Source of the DNA: Cohaesibacter sp. ES.047
GTDB taxonomy: Bacteria; Pseudomonadota; Alphaproteobacteria; Rhizobiales; Cohaesibacteraceae
Assembly (NCBI RefSeq): GCF_900215505.1
Contig: NZ_LT907844.1
Span: 248,001-312,000 of the forward strand
Length of the DNA stretch: 64,000 nt
Direction: 5' to 3'
The notes under the pieces were generated by a model, which saw nothing but the letters and a program-made list of their open reading frames with translations, searched no databases and had not been told where the DNA came from. This document shows, piece by piece, positions 56,637 to 64,000 of this stretch (positions are counted from its first letter, which is position 1; the number at the start of each line of letters is the position of its first letter). The translations under genes and the position numbers were made by a program.

Positions 56637-57784
56637 CTGATATCGAGCCCACTTTCAAGCACCATTGAGTATAGATCACGTCCAGATATTGGGAAAGCCA
56701 GCCCTTCCTTCAGTCCAAGTCTATAAGCTTTCAATGGTAATTCTGGTCTATCACTCGTAACCTCCGCAAGGGCCGTAATTGCTTCCAGACTATGGCAAGT
56801 CGCCACGATTTGAACATCAAGCCTTTGGGCCTCCTCAATTAGCCACGCATAAACATTTTTGAGAATACCCACATGAAAAGCAGCTTCTACTTCATCCAAA
56901 AGTAGAACGCCAGATTTTGCAGCTTGCATTGAAGCAGCGAGGCTAAAAATCCTACGAATACCATCCCCCATGGCGGCAAGAGGGACAACATTCTCGCCAT
57001 CAATGTTCACAAAAACACGCCCCCCTCTGCGACCTGGCAATGGTGCATAGATGAAGTCTTTGATTCTAGGGTCCAACTTTGCCAGCATCTCGACAACTTC
57101 ATTTCGCAAGTTGCTATCTTCAGCAGCGATCTTTGCAAACCTTTCTGCATTGTTGCTATTCCGATGTCCATACGGGCTAACGTATTCGTAGGCAAGGATT
57201 CTACGTGAACGTTCGTAAGAGCGAAAAAGGCTTTCTCCAGCCTTAATCCGATACGATAATTCATCTACAACAACAGCTTGATTCGTTCGTTTATCGTGCT
57301 GTTGCCCGCCTATACTTAATGAGAGAACTGGGTTGTAGGTCGGTTCCACAAATCCAAGGTCAGGCTCCCTTTCAGTTTCCTTTACACAACGGGCCCATAC
57401 ACATTCCACCGTACTACCTAGCGTTGCTGAAAGCGAAATTTCTCCTTCAAAGGTTTCATCAATAAACGCGTTTCCAGCAGCAGGAAAAATCGCTTGAATC
57501 ACGTCGATGAGATAATAGGGGCCGGATAGGGCGACATTAGAGCGGCTGTCCCGCTCACGCACCGAACGAAACAACCTTAGCAAATCGCCTCTCGAAAGGA
57601 CGAATGCCAGGGCCTCCAAAATTGAAGTTTTTCCCGAGTTGTTCCTGCCAACCAATAAGTTGAATCGCGACAGATCCTTTAACTTCAGTCCCTTGACCCC
57701 ACGAAAGGTCGAAATATCTAGCTCAGATACGTGGCCATATGACACGCTTGAATTTTCCAAAAAATAATTTGGTGACATTGGCAA
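56633..57784 (-). CDS. AAA15-family (OLD/ABC-type) ATPase
   Basis: 383 residues. LDISTFRGVKGLKLKDLSRF leads into Walker A NLLVGRNNSGKTSILEALAF at residues about 43-62. ABC-like signature region AAMGDGIRRIFSLAASMQ, Walker B GVLLLDEVEAAFHVGIL and the His switch VATCHSLEAI follow. No nuclease domain of its own; the TOPRIM partner is the next gene. Leftward operon AAA15, TOPRIM, GHKL. Confidence 0.85.
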   Translation of the reverse strand: MPMSPNYFLENSSVSYGHVSELDISTFRGVKGLKLKDLSRFNLLVGRNNSGKTSILEALAFVLSRGDLLRLFRSVRERDSRSNVALSGPYYLIDVIQAIFPAAGNAFIDETFEGEISLSATLGSTVECVWARCVKETEREPDLGFVEPTYNPVLSLSIGGQQHDKRTNQAVVVDELSYRIKAGESLFRSYERSRRILAYEYVSPYGHRNSNNAERFAKIAAEDSNLRNEVVEMLAKLDPRIKDFIYAPLPGRRGGRVFVNIDGENVVPLAAMGDGIRRIFSLAASMQAAKSGVLLLDEVEAAFHVGILKNVYAWLIEEAQRLDVQIVATCHSLEAITALAEVTSDRPELPLKAYRLGLKEGLAFPISGRDLYSMVLESGLDIR

Positions 57785-58286
57785 AATCTTTCATCTGCAT
57801 TGTTCCGGGTGGCCGGAACCTGTTCTAAGTTTGGCAACTTTACCAAGCACGTCCATGCTTGCAAAGAAGTCGATAGTATCTAGGTTGAGTCCCCTGCGAG
57901 TATATTGCCATTCAAAACTTCAGACTTTTGAACGGACCATGTCTGCTGATGCCTCACATTGCCAGTTCTCGAGCCGCTACCTGCGCATCTCGATCTTTCA
58001 TGCGATGCGTAGTGATTTCACACTTCCCGCCCTCTGCGTTCATCGACATGCCAATCCAAAACGTGATGAGTAGCGTTGAGCGCACCTAGCCACCTGGCGG
58101 TCAAGACCCTTTGATGCTTTGTGGGGGACGGGTTCTGGTGCCGCTCGAATTAAGTTCCACCATCGATCAGACAAAAGCTCCAGATCAAAAAGCCACCGGC
58201 CAACGCGTCGTCGTTGCGCCTCTCGGGTGAGGCATAGACCCTCCCCAACATCCCCTCTCTCCAAACAAAATCTTCAAGGAATGCTC
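57785..58286. other. Divergent control region of island cargo
   Basis: 502 bp between the leftward ATPase operon and the rightward helicase-like gene. The frame upstream of 58287 stays open from 58119 but has no protein-like character. No clear repeats seen; promoters for both directions should be here. Confidence 0.4.
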
Positions 58287-60191
58287 ATGTCACAAGCTGT
58301 CGCTTTGGCCAATGGGTACGGCTGCGCTTCGCCTCCAGTCTCCGCCCCAGTGGTACAAAACCCATTAAAGCCTTTATATAGAGATTGTACCAGCTACAGC
58401 TTGGCTGACACCACCACCTCTTCCCTGATCACTGAACTGGAGAAACGTGGAGGGGGGACCACACAGCAGGATGTTGAAGAGGCGCTGCGTGAACTGGTCG
58501 CGACAATGGTAGCTATGGCTGAAGGGGCTGCCTCCCCCAACTTCTTCTTATCCAGTCTCGATCCTGGTGTCGGGAAGACCACAGCTATGGTTCACTTCAT
58601 ACGAGAACTCGTGAGGTCTGAACAGCACAGCGGTGCTTCGGCTCTTCTTTGCTTCTCACGCCATGAGGAGATTGTCAGGGTCGCTAAAGAGTTGAAGCTT
58701 CATCCCGCAGACTATGCGGTCTTCACCTCCGAAGAAGGTGTCAATCGCTTGAGCTGCACACCACCAAACGAAGCCCGTGTCTTGCTCACGACCCACGCCA
58801 TGGTCAAGAGTCGTTGCCGTGATAACAGCTTTAGCGACGCAGATGTCTTCCACTACCAAGGTAAGGCGCGTGTTGTCCGAGTTTGGGACGAAGCAATGGT
58901 GTTCAGCGAAGTCATCTCAGTCAACACCGATCAGCTCGCTTCTTTGCGTGACCCGTTGAGACCATCCCATCCTGTTCTGGCTGAGTTTGTCACGGGTTTG
59001 GAGATGGAGTTGGTCTCTATCGGTGCTTCAGGCATCTTCACTTGGCCTGACGTTGAGAATGTTACCAAGGTTTGCCGCTGGTCCGCAAAACGAGGGCTTG
59101 GACCGAAACAGGCTTCACTCCTGGACACGATATATGCCCTCTCAGGGCGGCATGTGCTTCTTCGCCCACCCCGCAAAGGTTCCTCTGTCATTTCCGCGCT
59201 CAACAACCGAGACGCAATACCCGATGACTTGGCACCGATTGTGATTCTTGACGCTTCAGGGCGTGTCAGATCAAGCTATGACCTGTTGGGAAAGTCCAAA
59301 GGAAATCTCGTGAAGTTGCCTTCAGTTGCCAGGAATTATCGCAACCTTACGATTGGTATCATGCACAAGGGGTCCGGCAAGGACGCTTGGTTGAAGAATG
59401 GTGACACCTTGGCTCAGGAGGTCGCCCAGCTGATCGACAGCAAACCCGACGAGGAATGGCTGGTTATCTATCTCAAGGGCGCTATTGGTGGGAGGACACC
59501 AGAACGCATCAAGGAGTTACTGATCTCGGATGCGGGTCGGGTACAGTTCCTGAATTGGGGTAAGCATCAGGGAACAAATGACTTCCGCCACATCCAGAAC
59601 GTGATCCTTGCCAGCTTGAATAACTACCCTGAAACTGACTATGAGATGACGGCACGGCATTGCAGTGGCACCCCAAATGACCAGGCCATTGCTGCGACCG
59701 TGGTGTCACAAGTCCAGGCTGGCGAACACATGCATCACATCTTGCAAGCCTTGTGTCGCTCTTATGTTAGGCAGGGTTCCGGCAATGAGTGTGGGGTTTG
59801 CAATGCATACATCATAGCCCCACCCTGTTCAGGTGCCCGCGCGTTCCTGCCCAAGGTCTTTCCGGGTTGCCAGATCACGACCTGGAAGCCAGCGAAGGTG
59901 AAGCTGAAGGGGTGGGTTGCTGATGCGATCAGACAGATCGAGGCCTATTTCGCCGAGAATCCAGATGGCACCTATCTTTACAAAGACCTCCGGAAACAAC
60001 TTGGCGTGAAGGACATTTCCAACTTTAACAAGCGCGTCCGCAAACACGACAGCTTCAAAATAGCTCTCGATGACCTGGGGCTAGAAGAGGTCACCCAAGG
60101 GAACGGACGCTACTCCAATGCTCTGGCGAAGAAGAAGTCCGCATTCGAGCCTATTGCTGGCTCAACCTGCATCGCGGATGTTCCTGGCTAA
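58287..60191 (+). CDS. P-loop NTPase/helicase-like protein of the island
   Basis: 634 residues from ATG 58287 (AAGGA 6 bp upstream; ATG 58281 sits too close to it). Walker A is SLDPGVGKTTAMVHFIRELV, and VRVWDEAMVFSEV looks like a DExx Walker B; EARVLLTTHAMVKSRC between them resembles helicase motif Ia/II surroundings, and IVILDASGRVRSSYDLLG and LVIYLKGAIGGRTPERIKEL could be later helicase motifs. The C-terminal 90 residues (YLYKDLRKQLGVKDISNFNK) look like a winged helix. May serve replication of an excised circle or defence. No named family recognised. Confidence 0.6.
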   Translation: MSQAVALANGYGCASPPVSAPVVQNPLKPLYRDCTSYSLADTTTSSLITELEKRGGGTTQQDVEEALRELVATMVAMAEGAASPNFFLSSLDPGVGKTTAMVHFIRELVRSEQHSGASALLCFSRHEEIVRVAKELKLHPADYAVFTSEEGVNRLSCTPPNEARVLLTTHAMVKSRCRDNSFSDADVFHYQGKARVVRVWDEAMVFSEVISVNTDQLASLRDPLRPSHPVLAEFVTGLEMELVSIGASGIFTWPDVENVTKVCRWSAKRGLGPKQASLLDTIYALSGRHVLLRPPRKGSSVISALNNRDAIPDDLAPIVILDASGRVRSSYDLLGKSKGNLVKLPSVARNYRNLTIGIMHKGSGKDAWLKNGDTLAQEVAQLIDSKPDEEWLVIYLKGAIGGRTPERIKELLISDAGRVQFLNWGKHQGTNDFRHIQNVILASLNNYPETDYEMTARHCSGTPNDQAIAATVVSQVQAGEHMHHILQALCRSYVRQGSGNECGVCNAYIIAPPCSGARAFLPKVFPGCQITTWKPAKVKLKGWVADAIRQIEAYFAENPDGTYLYKDLRKQLGVKDISNFNKRVRKHDSFKIALDDLGLEEVTQGNGRYSNALAKKKSAFEPIAGSTCIADVPG

Positions 60192-60195
60192 AAAC

Positions 60196-60227
60196 TGTGA
60201 GCGCCCTATCAAACGCTGGGGCGTTCG
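60196..60227 (+). repeat. Short degenerate repeat copy of a Q-arm sequence
   Basis: TGTGAGCGCCCTATC, then A-x-x-GCTGG and CGTTCG recur at 60871-60902 in the same orientation and, inverted, in the left Q arm near 51713-51744. The copy here is outside the arm, just after the helicase-like gene. A binding site or a relic of how the duplication joined are both possible. Confidence 0.5.
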
Positions 60228-60682
60228 CGCATCCCCTCAATGGCAGGGCGTCGCACAGGACATCTAGCGACAACCAAGAGCACCACGTCAGTGACCCAGA
60301 GCTTGAAGCGTATGGCCTGCGGGAGCTTGGAGCCGAGGACCAGAGCGTAAAGACCACCTTCGGAAATGACAGCTTTGTTGGGGTTGCCGCGAATACCGTG
60401 TCGAATTGACACTGTATTCTGTTGGGAAGGATCGACATGGCTACGCAGGGCAGTCCCAGTATGTGTGTATCCCAGCACATCACAGACATCCTTGGCGACG
60501 AACCAAGGCTCGCCGTCGATATCAAGCCTCAGGGCGTAAAGGCCACCTTCGGAAATGACAGTTTTGTTGGGATTGCCGCGAATACCCGAACGAATCGTTA
60601 TGGTATTCTTCTGCAACGGCTCGACATGGCGGATCAGCGCTTGTGAAGCGTTCCCATACCCCAACACCCCACACACATCCAT
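60209..60682 (-). CDS. Tandem BRO-N antirepressor-type protein, right-arm copy
   Basis: Mirror copy of the protein at 53088 up to WVTDVVLLVVA; beyond the arm limit (60267) it reads 20 unrelated residues and stops. The left copy continues with residues that look more like a normal BRO-N sequel, so this one is probably the derived, truncated copy. Confidence 0.55.
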   Translation of the reverse strand: MDVCGVLGYGNASQALIRHVEPLQKNTITIRSGIRGNPNKTVISEGGLYALRLDIDGEPWFVAKDVCDVLGYTHTGTALRSHVDPSQQNTVSIRHGIRGNPNKAVISEGGLYALVLGSKLPQAIRFKLWVTDVVLLVVARCPVRRPAIEGMRERPSV

Positions 60683-61187
60683 AGCTACGAACCAAGACTC
60701 CCCTCGCGACCCACTACACGCTCACCGCTGCTGACCTGAGAGTTCACTTCACGTCTATCCAGCCTGGTCGCTCCAGCCCCCCGCGCTTATCCGATTTAGG
60801 GTGTGTGAGTGCGTCACCACCTAGACACCAATCCAGCCCCCACCATCCCATGAGCTATTGGGGTCAAAAATGTGAGCGCCCTATCTATATGCTGGACGTT
60901 CGAACATTCCCCCATGGCCCTGGGGCGCTCTCTCAGTGAAGCCAAGCCTTCTTAAGTGTCGGAGCAGGTGCCTTCCAAAGCTTGTCGCTGTGGGGGAACT
61001 GAACGCTCGTGTGGGCTGCTCGTTGATCAAGGCAAGGAGGTCTCCCAGGCAGCCACGATGCCGTAGACCAAACCGTAGACCCGCTGACGCCTGTTGACAG
61101 ATGCTCAAGCCACCGGTTATCCCTTGTTTTGCTGGAGTTACCTGCTGTGTAGGTGCCTGTAACGGGAATAGAACACAAAATCCCGCT
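60267..61187 (-). repeat. Right Q arm (921 bp, uninterrupted)
   Basis: Inverted near-identical copy of 51419-53503 without the IS. Ends at 60267 (GCGACAACC, matching GGTTGTCGC ending at 53503) and at the inverted core 61188. Apart from the BRO-N sequence I see no clear gene in it. Confidence 0.9.
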
Positions 61188-61204
61188 TCTCCTGGGCACC
61201 ATTT
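61188..61204 (-). repeat. Internal att core (inverted, intact attP context)
   Basis: Complement of the 17-bp core. Read on the minus strand it is flanked by the P arm on one side (as at attR) and the Q arm on the other (as at attL), which is exactly what a non-integrated attP should look like. Confidence 0.85.
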
Positions 61205-61269
61205 ACTCACTTAAGCCATTGTTTTCGCTCCAGCTTTTAGCAACCGCTAGGAGCCGTAGACCATGTCGG
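61205..61269 (-). repeat. Internal P arm (65 bp)
   Basis: Exact inverted copy of 62443-62507. It contains the last codons and TAG of the integrase gene. Confidence 0.9.
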
Positions 61270-62449
61270 CTCCCGTTATGGCCTTCATCCACTTCCTGAG
61301 CACCTCCAGCGGATATCCCGAACCATACCCATGGCCGACCCCGTCAGTCTGCCACCCGCCAATTTGATCAACAATGTCGGCTGGGCATTCAACTGCTCTG
61401 AGGCGATCTCTCATCGAATGGCGGAAACTGTGCATTGAACATCCTTCAGGCACGTATTCCTTCAACCATTTGTTCAAAGCAGCGCTAGCGGAGTTCGCGT
61501 TTGTCGTATCCGATGTGTTGTAGCGGGGAAAAGCGAACTTTGATGCTGTATCCTGGCTAAGGATGCGCAATGCCGCCCATCTGGCTTCCCCTTCAAGTGG
61601 AACTTCCCGCTCACTGCCTTTTGTTTTGAGGCGACGCCAAGGGTGTGGTCGAACACGCACAAAGAGAGAACCGTCGTCAGCTCTTACGATATCGTCTCGC
61701 GTCATTCCAACGGCTTCAGCCAAACGCATTCCCGTGTCGGACACAAGAGAAACAAGCCAGCGCAGATCATCGTCAAGACGACGGCTCTTGGCTTGCACAA
61801 TGGTAACGGCTTCAGGAGGAACCGGCGTTCGGTCTGAGACCCCTGCCGACCGGTCGTAATAAACGCCAGAGAATGGGTTGTTGATTGTCAGGCCCAGTTC
61901 GCTAGCGGCAAAGTTGGTGACAGCCCTCACGGTTCCAAAGACCCGTGTGATACTGCTGCCTGCGAGTTCACGCTTGATCAAGGAGTCCCGAAAGGCGTTT
62001 GCGTCTGCCTTGGTGTATGTATCGAGAGGCTTATCTCCACAGGCGTCAATGACGTAGCCGCAGGCTCTTTCTGCAGCACGGTGGAAGGTGGCAGGACGCC
62101 CCTTTCCTTTCAGCTTCAGGTATATCCCGACGGCTTCTGACAAACAGACAAATGTGGAGGGAAGGACAGGTGAAACATCAGCGGGCCGCGTTCCGACGTC
62201 TCCTTGCAGGCGCAGCAGGTGTTTGCCAGGCAACTCTCTGTCTTGGCACCGCAACTGATACCAATACTCATCGAGTTGATCAGCCGCTCTTCTGGCTCTG
62301 GCGTCTGCGATACGTGGAGACCTCGTTCGGAGTGAATAGGCTATCCGACGAGATGTGTAGTGAGATTGAAGCTCTTTGGGGATGCGGCGGGTAAAGTAAA
62401 AAACGCCAGATTTCACGAAGGTAAACGGGTGTGAAATGGTCTCCGACAT
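61247..62449 (-). CDS. Tyrosine recombinase (integrase) of the island
   Basis: 400 residues. N-terminal arm/core-binding region (VKSGVFYFTRRIPKELQSHY, then SAM-like CVSLSEAV-type helices), catalytic domain with SDTGMRLAEAVGM (first Arg), SMHSFRHSMRDRLR (HxxR) and GVGHGYGSGYPLEVLRKW with the candidate nucleophile Tyr. Start ATG 62449 has AGGAG upstream, 59 bp from the attR core. Both the start region and the last codons plus stop lie in the two inverted P-arm copies, so the last residues (DMVYGS) are encoded by the complement of the gene's own start region. Confidence 0.92.
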   Translation of the reverse strand: MSETISHPFTFVKSGVFYFTRRIPKELQSHYTSRRIAYSLRTRSPRIADARARRAADQLDEYWYQLRCQDRELPGKHLLRLQGDVGTRPADVSPVLPSTFVCLSEAVGIYLKLKGKGRPATFHRAAERACGYVIDACGDKPLDTYTKADANAFRDSLIKRELAGSSITRVFGTVRAVTNFAASELGLTINNPFSGVYYDRSAGVSDRTPVPPEAVTIVQAKSRRLDDDLRWLVSLVSDTGMRLAEAVGMTRDDIVRADDGSLFVRVRPHPWRRLKTKGSEREVPLEGEARWAALRILSQDTASKFAFPRYNTSDTTNANSASAALNKWLKEYVPEGCSMHSFRHSMRDRLRAVECPADIVDQIGGWQTDGVGHGYGSGYPLEVLRKWMKAITGADMVYGS

Positions 62450-62507
62450 GGTCTACGGCTCCTAGCGGTTGCTAAAAGCTGGAGCGAAAACAATGGCTTA
62501 AGTGAGT
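62443..62507 (+). repeat. P arm at attR (65 bp), also int leader
   Basis: Inverted copy of 61205-61269. Carries the AGGAG ribosome site and ATG of int and presumably part of its promoter, adjacent to the tRNA-Leu end. Confidence 0.9.
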
Positions 62508-62524
62508 AAATGGTGCCCAGGAGA
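62508..62524 (+). repeat. attR core
   Basis: 17-bp core overlapping the last 14 bases of tRNA-Leu (with CCA). The tRNA stays intact because the island restores its 3' end. Confidence 0.85.
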
Positions 62525-62597
62525 GGACTCGAACCTCCACTTCCATACAGAAACTAGCACCTGAAGCTAGCGCGTCTACCAGTTCCGCCACCTGGGC
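62511..62597 (-). tRNA. tRNA-Leu (anticodon CAG)
   Basis: 87 nt with encoded CCA and the long variable arm of class II tRNAs. Acceptor GCCCAGG pairs with CCTGGGC; anticodon stem CTAGC/GCTAG encloses TTCAGGT (CAG); T-arm GGTTCGAGTCC. Site of island integration. Confidence 0.95.
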
Positions 62598-63047
62598 AAT
62601 CTCAGATGTGAGGCGGTTTTTACGGCGTGACATGGTCAATGTCAATCTAAAGAATTGGAAAAAGTGCACAATTCACATCATAAAAGAGGATTGTGACACA
62701 GAGCCTTGGAAAACCGGCTTGCACAGCCTTTCTCTTGAGCAGACAAGGGATTAGATGTGCGGCAACGTACAAAAATGAAATATGTCGCAACTTCAATTTC
62801 ATGGGTGCCTTTGAAGGCTCGCTTGAGCCTATCTGCAACAGCCCGCACAACCGCTTCATACGCAGGCCGATCGCACCGGAAAAGCTTCCATGCATTGAGA
62901 TCAACGTCGCTTTTATCAGCGAAATGGTTGAATATGAGTCCTTTTTCGTCTTCACTGATAGGTATCAAGATGGTGGAGCATAATGGTGTTCACGGATGCA
63001 ACGGACGGGAACAGGCCGAGCGCCAGAATGAGCACAGGGAGACATTG
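62598..63047. other. Region between tRNA-Leu and the NAD-binding gene
   Basis: 450 bp. The only candidate is a leftward TTG-started frame at 62678-62968 (96 residues, with NAWKLFRCDRPAYEAVVRAV and a VATYFIFVR strand) that could be a small hypothetical protein or its remnant; it lacks a ribosome site. Confidence 0.3.
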
Positions 63048-64000
63048 ATGAACAAGTCTACAGGCGGGATCGTCACGGTATTCGGAGGCTCCGGTTTTCT
63101 GGGGCGCCATGTGGTTCGAGCTCTGGCCCTCAAGGGCTACCGGATTCGCGTTGCCGTGCGGCGGCCAGATCTTGCCGGCTTCCTGCAGCCGCTGGGAAAT
63201 GTCGGCCAAGTCATGCCGATGCAGGCCAACTTGCGGGATGCAAACTCCGTTGCGCGCGCTGTTGAAGGCGCAGAGGCGGTCGTCAATCTGGTCGGCATTC
63301 TGCATCAAGCCGGCAAGCAGAGCTTTGACGCAGTTCAGCACATCGGAGCCCAGACCATTGCCGAGGCGACGGCCCGGGCTGGCATTTCAAAGCTGGTTCA
63401 GATTTCCGCCATCGGCGCGTCGGAGGAGTCGCCCTCAGACTATGCCCGGAGCAAGGCCAACGGCGAGATCGCCGCTCTTTCAGCGGTCCCCGGCGCGGTG
63501 ATCGTGCGCCCCTCTCTGCTGATTGGCACGGAAGACAATTTCTTCAATAAATTCGCTGAAATGAGCCGGCTTTCGCCGTTCCTACCGCTGGTCGGCGGTG
63601 GCAAGACGAAATTCCAGCCAGCCTTTGTCGGCGATGTCGCCAATGTCATTGCGCGCGGTGTCGATGGATTGCTGACGCCCGGTGCCACTTATGAACTGGG
63701 CGGCCCGGAGGTCAAGACCTTCAAGGAATTGCTGGAAATGATGATGGCCGTCACACACCATCAGCGGCTGTTGATGCCCATCCCTTTCTGGGCAGCCCAT
63801 GCCATGGGATCGGTCTTTGAGCGGCTCCCCTTGACGCCGCCGCTGACCAGCGATCAGGTGACACTGCTCAAGTTCGACAATGTGGTCTCGGATCTTGCCA
63901 AGGCCGAAGGGCGCACCTTCGAAGGACTGGACATCAATCCAATGGCCATCGAGGCGGTGATTCCGACCTATTTGTGGAGCTATCGCTCAACCGGGCAATA
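63048..64000 (+). CDS. Complex I NDUFA9-like NAD(P)-binding protein (3'-partial)
   Basis: 317 codons visible; the gene runs off the window. Starts at ATG 63048 after GGGAGA. Rossmann motif VTVFGGSGFLGRHVVRALAL, then VVNLVGILHQAG, QISAIGASEESPSDYARSKA (Tyr/Lys pair) and IVRPSLLIGTEDNFFNKF. This is the atypical SDR group related to the NDUFA9 accessory subunit of mitochondrial complex I, conserved in alphaproteobacteria. Confidence 0.88.
   Translation, partial: MNKSTGGIVTVFGGSGFLGRHVVRALALKGYRIRVAVRRPDLAGFLQPLGNVGQVMPMQANLRDANSVARAVEGAEAVVNLVGILHQAGKQSFDAVQHIGAQTIAEATARAGISKLVQISAIGASEESPSDYARSKANGEIAALSAVPGAVIVRPSLLIGTEDNFFNKFAEMSRLSPFLPLVGGGKTKFQPAFVGDVANVIARGVDGLLTPGATYELGGPEVKTFKELLEMMMAVTHHQRLLMPIPFWAAHAMGSVFERLPLTPPLTSDQVTLLKFDNVVSDLAKAEGRTFEGLDINPMAIEAVIPTYLWSYRSTGQ

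Larger units (their letters stand above)
51402..62524. mobile_element. 11.1-kb tRNA-Leu genomic island with mirror-image att regions
   Basis: Bounded by direct repeats of the 17-bp core AAATGGTGCCCAGGAGA at 51402-51418 (attL) and 62508-62524 (attR, overlapping the tRNA-Leu 3' end). A third core lies inverted at 61188-61204 with both native arms, i.e. a complete attP. Order: core, Q arm, cargo, inverted Q arm, inverted core, inverted P arm, integrase, P arm, core. The cargo (53504-60266) has a GHKL ATPase, a TOPRIM/AAA15 pair and a helicase-like gene. Confidence 0.85.

Noticed and set aside
58119-58286. N-terminal extension of the helicase-like gene
   Set aside because: Low-complexity Arg/Ser-rich translation without homology. 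ATG 58287 has a properly spaced ribosome site.
51402-62524. Inverted repeats considered as a simple composite transposon or an IS pair
   Set aside because: The arms hold no transposase of their own, end at the tRNA att core and are adjacent to a tyrosine recombinase; the single IS lies in one arm only.

Overview
The window looks like an alphaproteobacterial chromosome, probably Hyphomicrobiales. The core proteins have that character (two-domain CysN/C, QueG, UppP, malonyl-CoA decarboxylase, single-Cache chemoreceptors), and the tRNA genes encode their own CCA. Genus-level placement would be a guess. Roughly half of the window is mobile DNA.

Layout. 1-7982 is a scrapyard of nested insertion sequences (IS30, IS66, two IS110/IS1111 copies, IS256, an IS481 fragment, IS3) around one low-GC surface-polysaccharide-type gene (3265-5334). 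About 7982-16240 is a gutted Mu-like prophage: its left end (end repeats, Ner, early small proteins, N-terminal part of MuA) and its right end (tail fibre, fibre chaperone, permuted NlpC/P60 hydrolase, D12 adenine methylase) are kept, while the whole middle is replaced by one IS21 element. A MerR regulator with a textbook operator and an MFS efflux pump follow, then an IS630-like element and tRNA-Arg(ACG).

19744-51258 is mostly ordinary core genome: a GST/queG/NAD-epimerase operon, uppP, an rRNA-methylase/TrmH/FrnE operon, three chemoreceptors, malonyl-CoA decarboxylase, mannose-1-phosphate guanylyltransferase, the sulfate-activation operon cysD-cysNC-cysQ, galE, ackA, two multi-spanning transporters and a thioesterase. 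It also holds a LysR remnant and an acyltransferase/SGNH protein with an internal deletion.

51402-62524 is the most unusual part: an 11.1-kb genomic island in the 3' end of tRNA-Leu(CAG). Besides attL and attR (17-bp core) it carries a third, inverted and complete attP next to the integrase. The island is therefore built of two mirror-image att regions (65-bp P arm, core, 921-bp Q arm), with the integrase in one loop and a cargo in the other, which resembles the layout of the yeast 2-micron/FLP plasmid. The cargo is an AAA15 ATPase plus TOPRIM pair (OLD/PARIS-like), a GHKL ATPase with a C-terminal nuclease-like motif, and a P-loop helicase-like protein. Both Q arms carry tandem BRO-N antirepressor sequences. 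The left Q arm alone holds an IS630-like insertion, and the intact mirror arm serves as an empty site that shows a 3-bp rather than TA target duplication. A complex-I-type NAD-binding protein runs off the right edge.
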